Shown here piece after piece: positions 5,849 through 7,472 of a DNA stretch of 7,472 nucleotides; the stretch's first letter is position 1, and every line of letters starts with the position of its first letter. Under the pieces are notes generated by a model. The model had not been told where the DNA came from and did no database searches. It saw only the letters and a list, made by a program, of their open reading frames with translations. Source of the stretch: Oscillospiraceae bacterium (GTDB lineage Bacteria; Bacillota; Clostridia; Oscillospirales; UBA929); the NCBI GenBank assembly GCA_031289065.1, contig JAITQI010000136.1, forward strand, positions 1-7,472, read 5' to 3'. The position numbers were made by a program, and so were the translations under genes.

Positions 5849-7432
5849 ATGAAACGACTTTTGCTGACCGCCTTGGCGGCGCTTCTTTTGCTGTCCGGCT
5901 GCGGGGAATCAAACCCCGGGCCGACAGGGGAGCCGTCCCCCCCCGCCGCGCCGCCCAGCGCCGCCCCGCCGATACAAACCGAGAGGCCGGCCGGGGCGTT
6001 CGCCCCGCCGTCGGGGGAGGTGTCTTCGGAGTTCAGAGCCCTGCGGATTGTCGAGCTGGAGGCGGCCCCGCCGCCGGTCTACCGCCCGGCGATGGACATC
6101 CTGCCCCTGATCAACGTCGCGGTGCTGTACAGAACCTGTCTGACCGGCTCGGTTACCTTCCTGGACAGCCAGGGCCAGCCCCTGCTGCTGCCCGACGGCG
6201 TGGCCAACTACGACGTCGTCCGGGAATACAGCGATGACTACGCGCAGAGCACGCCGGTGGCCGTCGCGCTGTACGACCAGGCGGGGCGGGTCGCCTTCCT
6301 GCGGCTGGATGGCACCATGGCGACCGAGTTCGTTTATCTCCCCTTCGGCGCGGGGGACTCCGCCGAGTTCCCCAGCAAGGGCGGGTACGCCCAGGTCATG
6401 CGGGACGTGTCCGGCTACGAGGGGTACGGGCTGTATGGCCTGCTGGATTTGCGCACCGGGCGGGAGGTGCTGGACTGCGTCTACGACAATATGAGGCTGT
6501 TTGACGACTGCCTCTGGGCCGCGAAGGACGGCGAGAGCTGGTTTTTGGATTACACCGGCCGGGAGCTGTTCGCCTGCGGCGCCACCGAGGTGGACTTTTA
6601 TTGGAGCGACGACGGCCTGATCTTCTGGGGGGACAAATTCCTCTACGAAGGGTCAACGGGGCGGCTGTACGCCACGGATTACGGGGCGGACACACTGGTC
6701 TGCCTGTATGGGGACATGGTCGTCCTCACCAGCGATTGGACTGACCGCCTGCAAACCGGCGACTGGGCCGACTATTCCCGCACCGTCCGGGCCTTTGACC
6801 TGACGGGGCATTTGCTGTGCGAAGACGAGGTCTCCTACAATTATTACGCTGGCGGCGCCTATCTAAGCGTCCTGTTGAACGGGCAGGTCAAGGTGCTGTC
6901 CCTCGACGGGACGCTGACACTGCCCCTGCCCGAGCGCCTGAAGCCCACCGACGTGGTGGGGGCGCTGTTTGAGGACGGCCTGCTCTGCCTGACCTATCAG
7001 GACGAGAACTTTGACCGGCATGAACTCGTGATCGACGAGGAGGGCGCGGAGGTTTCGGATCAGCTGGTGGCGGAGGAGAGCTACGAGTGGATGGACGGCC
7101 CCGTCCGCCACACCGAGGAGGGCTGCGAGCTGCTGGACGGCCAAGGCGGCGTTCTCATTCCCATGGGCCTGTACGACAACATGGAGGTCTGGGGCAGCTT
7201 CGTGCTGTGCATGGAAACCCAGGAGCTCACGGGGCAGGAACTGACGGCCATTGCCGGGCCGGGCGGCCAAATCCTGTTGGACGCCCCCTACGGCGCGATA
7301 TACGAACTGCCCCGCGCCGACGCCATGGTGGCCTACAAGGACGAGAACACCTGCGGCTTGCTGTACACCGACGGCCGCTTCGACCCCATTCCCGACGCCC
7401 CGCCGGTGGCCAAAGAATACTTCGGGGGCTGA
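5849..7432 (+). CDS. Lipoprotein of unknown function with WG-like repeats
   Basis: The predicted product has 527 residues and a textbook lipoprotein signal: MKR, a leucine/alanine-rich core, and lipobox LSGC with lipidation at C18. A proline/alanine-rich linker (about 22-57) follows, and the rest should be folded outside the membrane. The body resembles WG/KWG-repeat proteins. The segment at 193-225 (YGLYGLLD, TG, VLD, VYDNM) is echoed at 434-454 (VLIPMGLYDNM) and more weakly near 229-240 and 501-511. It is rich in Asp, Tyr and Gly, as beta-propeller-like repeats often are. No catalytic motif was recognised. I chose ATG 5849 because GCGGAG lies 10 nt upstream, matching neighbouring genes. ATG 5843 or GTG 5840 would add two or three residues only. 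It is transcribed divergently from the SLH gene. The 40 bases after the stop show no complete terminator. Confidence 0.85.
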   Translation: MKRLLLTALAALLLLSGCGESNPGPTGEPSPPAAPPSAAPPIQTERPAGAFAPPSGEVSSEFRALRIVELEAAPPPVYRPAMDILPLINVAVLYRTCLTGSVTFLDSQGQPLLLPDGVANYDVVREYSDDYAQSTPVAVALYDQAGRVAFLRLDGTMATEFVYLPFGAGDSAEFPSKGGYAQVMRDVSGYEGYGLYGLLDLRTGREVLDCVYDNMRLFDDCLWAAKDGESWFLDYTGRELFACGATEVDFYWSDDGLIFWGDKFLYEGSTGRLYATDYGADTLVCLYGDMVVLTSDWTDRLQTGDWADYSRTVRAFDLTGHLLCEDEVSYNYYAGGAYLSVLLNGQVKVLSLDGTLTLPLPERLKPTDVVGALFEDGLLCLTYQDENFDRHELVIDEEGAEVSDQLVAEESYEWMDGPVRHTEEGCELLDGQGGVLIPMGLYDNMEVWGSFVLCMETQELTGQELTAIAGPGGQILLDAPYGAIYELPRADAMVAYKDENTCGLLYTDGRFDPIPDAPPVAKEYFGG

Positions 7433-7472
7433 CAGGGGACAGGGAAACAGACAATGTTCCACGGGAAAGAAC

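Noticed and set aside
7454..7472. Possible start of another plus-strand gene (ATG, six codons visible), and a weak TTCC/GGAA and GTTC/GAAC dyad.
   Set aside because: Only a poor ribosome binding site and six codons are visible, and the dyad is short with no T-run before the window ends. Neither a gene nor a terminator can be supported.

Overview
The window looks like chromosomal DNA from a GC-rich, endospore-forming member of the Bacillota, most likely class Clostridia (an Oscillospirales-type gut relative). The basis is a recognisable sporulation phosphatase (SpoIIE), an S-layer-homology (SLH) surface protein, a lipoprotein with a Gram-positive-style signal, strong GGGAGG ribosome binding sites and consensus sigma-A promoters, all in very GC-rich coding DNA. 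The taxonomic placement is inference. I see no tRNA, rRNA, CRISPR array, insertion sequence or phage gene.

Layout. (1) Positions 1-2233, minus strand: spoIIE, lacking only its C-terminal end beyond the left edge. (2) Positions 2234-2395: a short divergent intergenic region. It holds a spoIIE promoter with a 22-bp spacer and a Spo0A-box-like -35 region, a 33-bp inverted repeat over the -10, and a ribosome binding site that can fold on itself. (3) Positions 2396-3073, plus strand: a complete YgjP/SprT-like zinc metallopeptidase. (4) Positions 3094-3137: a strong bidirectional terminator between convergent genes. (5) Positions 3151-5517, minus strand: a secreted 788-residue protein with N-terminal SLH repeats, a Tp47-like middle and Ig-like modules at the C-terminus. 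(6) Positions 5518-5848: a divergent control region with a perfect-consensus sigma-A promoter for the SLH gene, two related GTTAG-N6-CTAAC inverted repeats, and an 18-bp perfect palindrome upstream of an extended -10 promoter for the lipoprotein. (7) Positions 5849-7432, plus strand: a lipoprotein of unknown function with WG-like repeats. The last 40 bases hold no gene I can support.

The genes do not form one pathway. spoIIE acts in sporulation, where it activates sigma-F. The SLH protein and the lipoprotein are both predicted to be exported, to the cell wall and the outer face of the membrane respectively, and they diverge from one control region, so they may share regulation. The least ordinary signals are the regulatory dyads, above all the repeated GTTAG-N6-CTAAC sites, and a DAVSSAT motif in the SLH protein. 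I found no convincing new multi-gene system.
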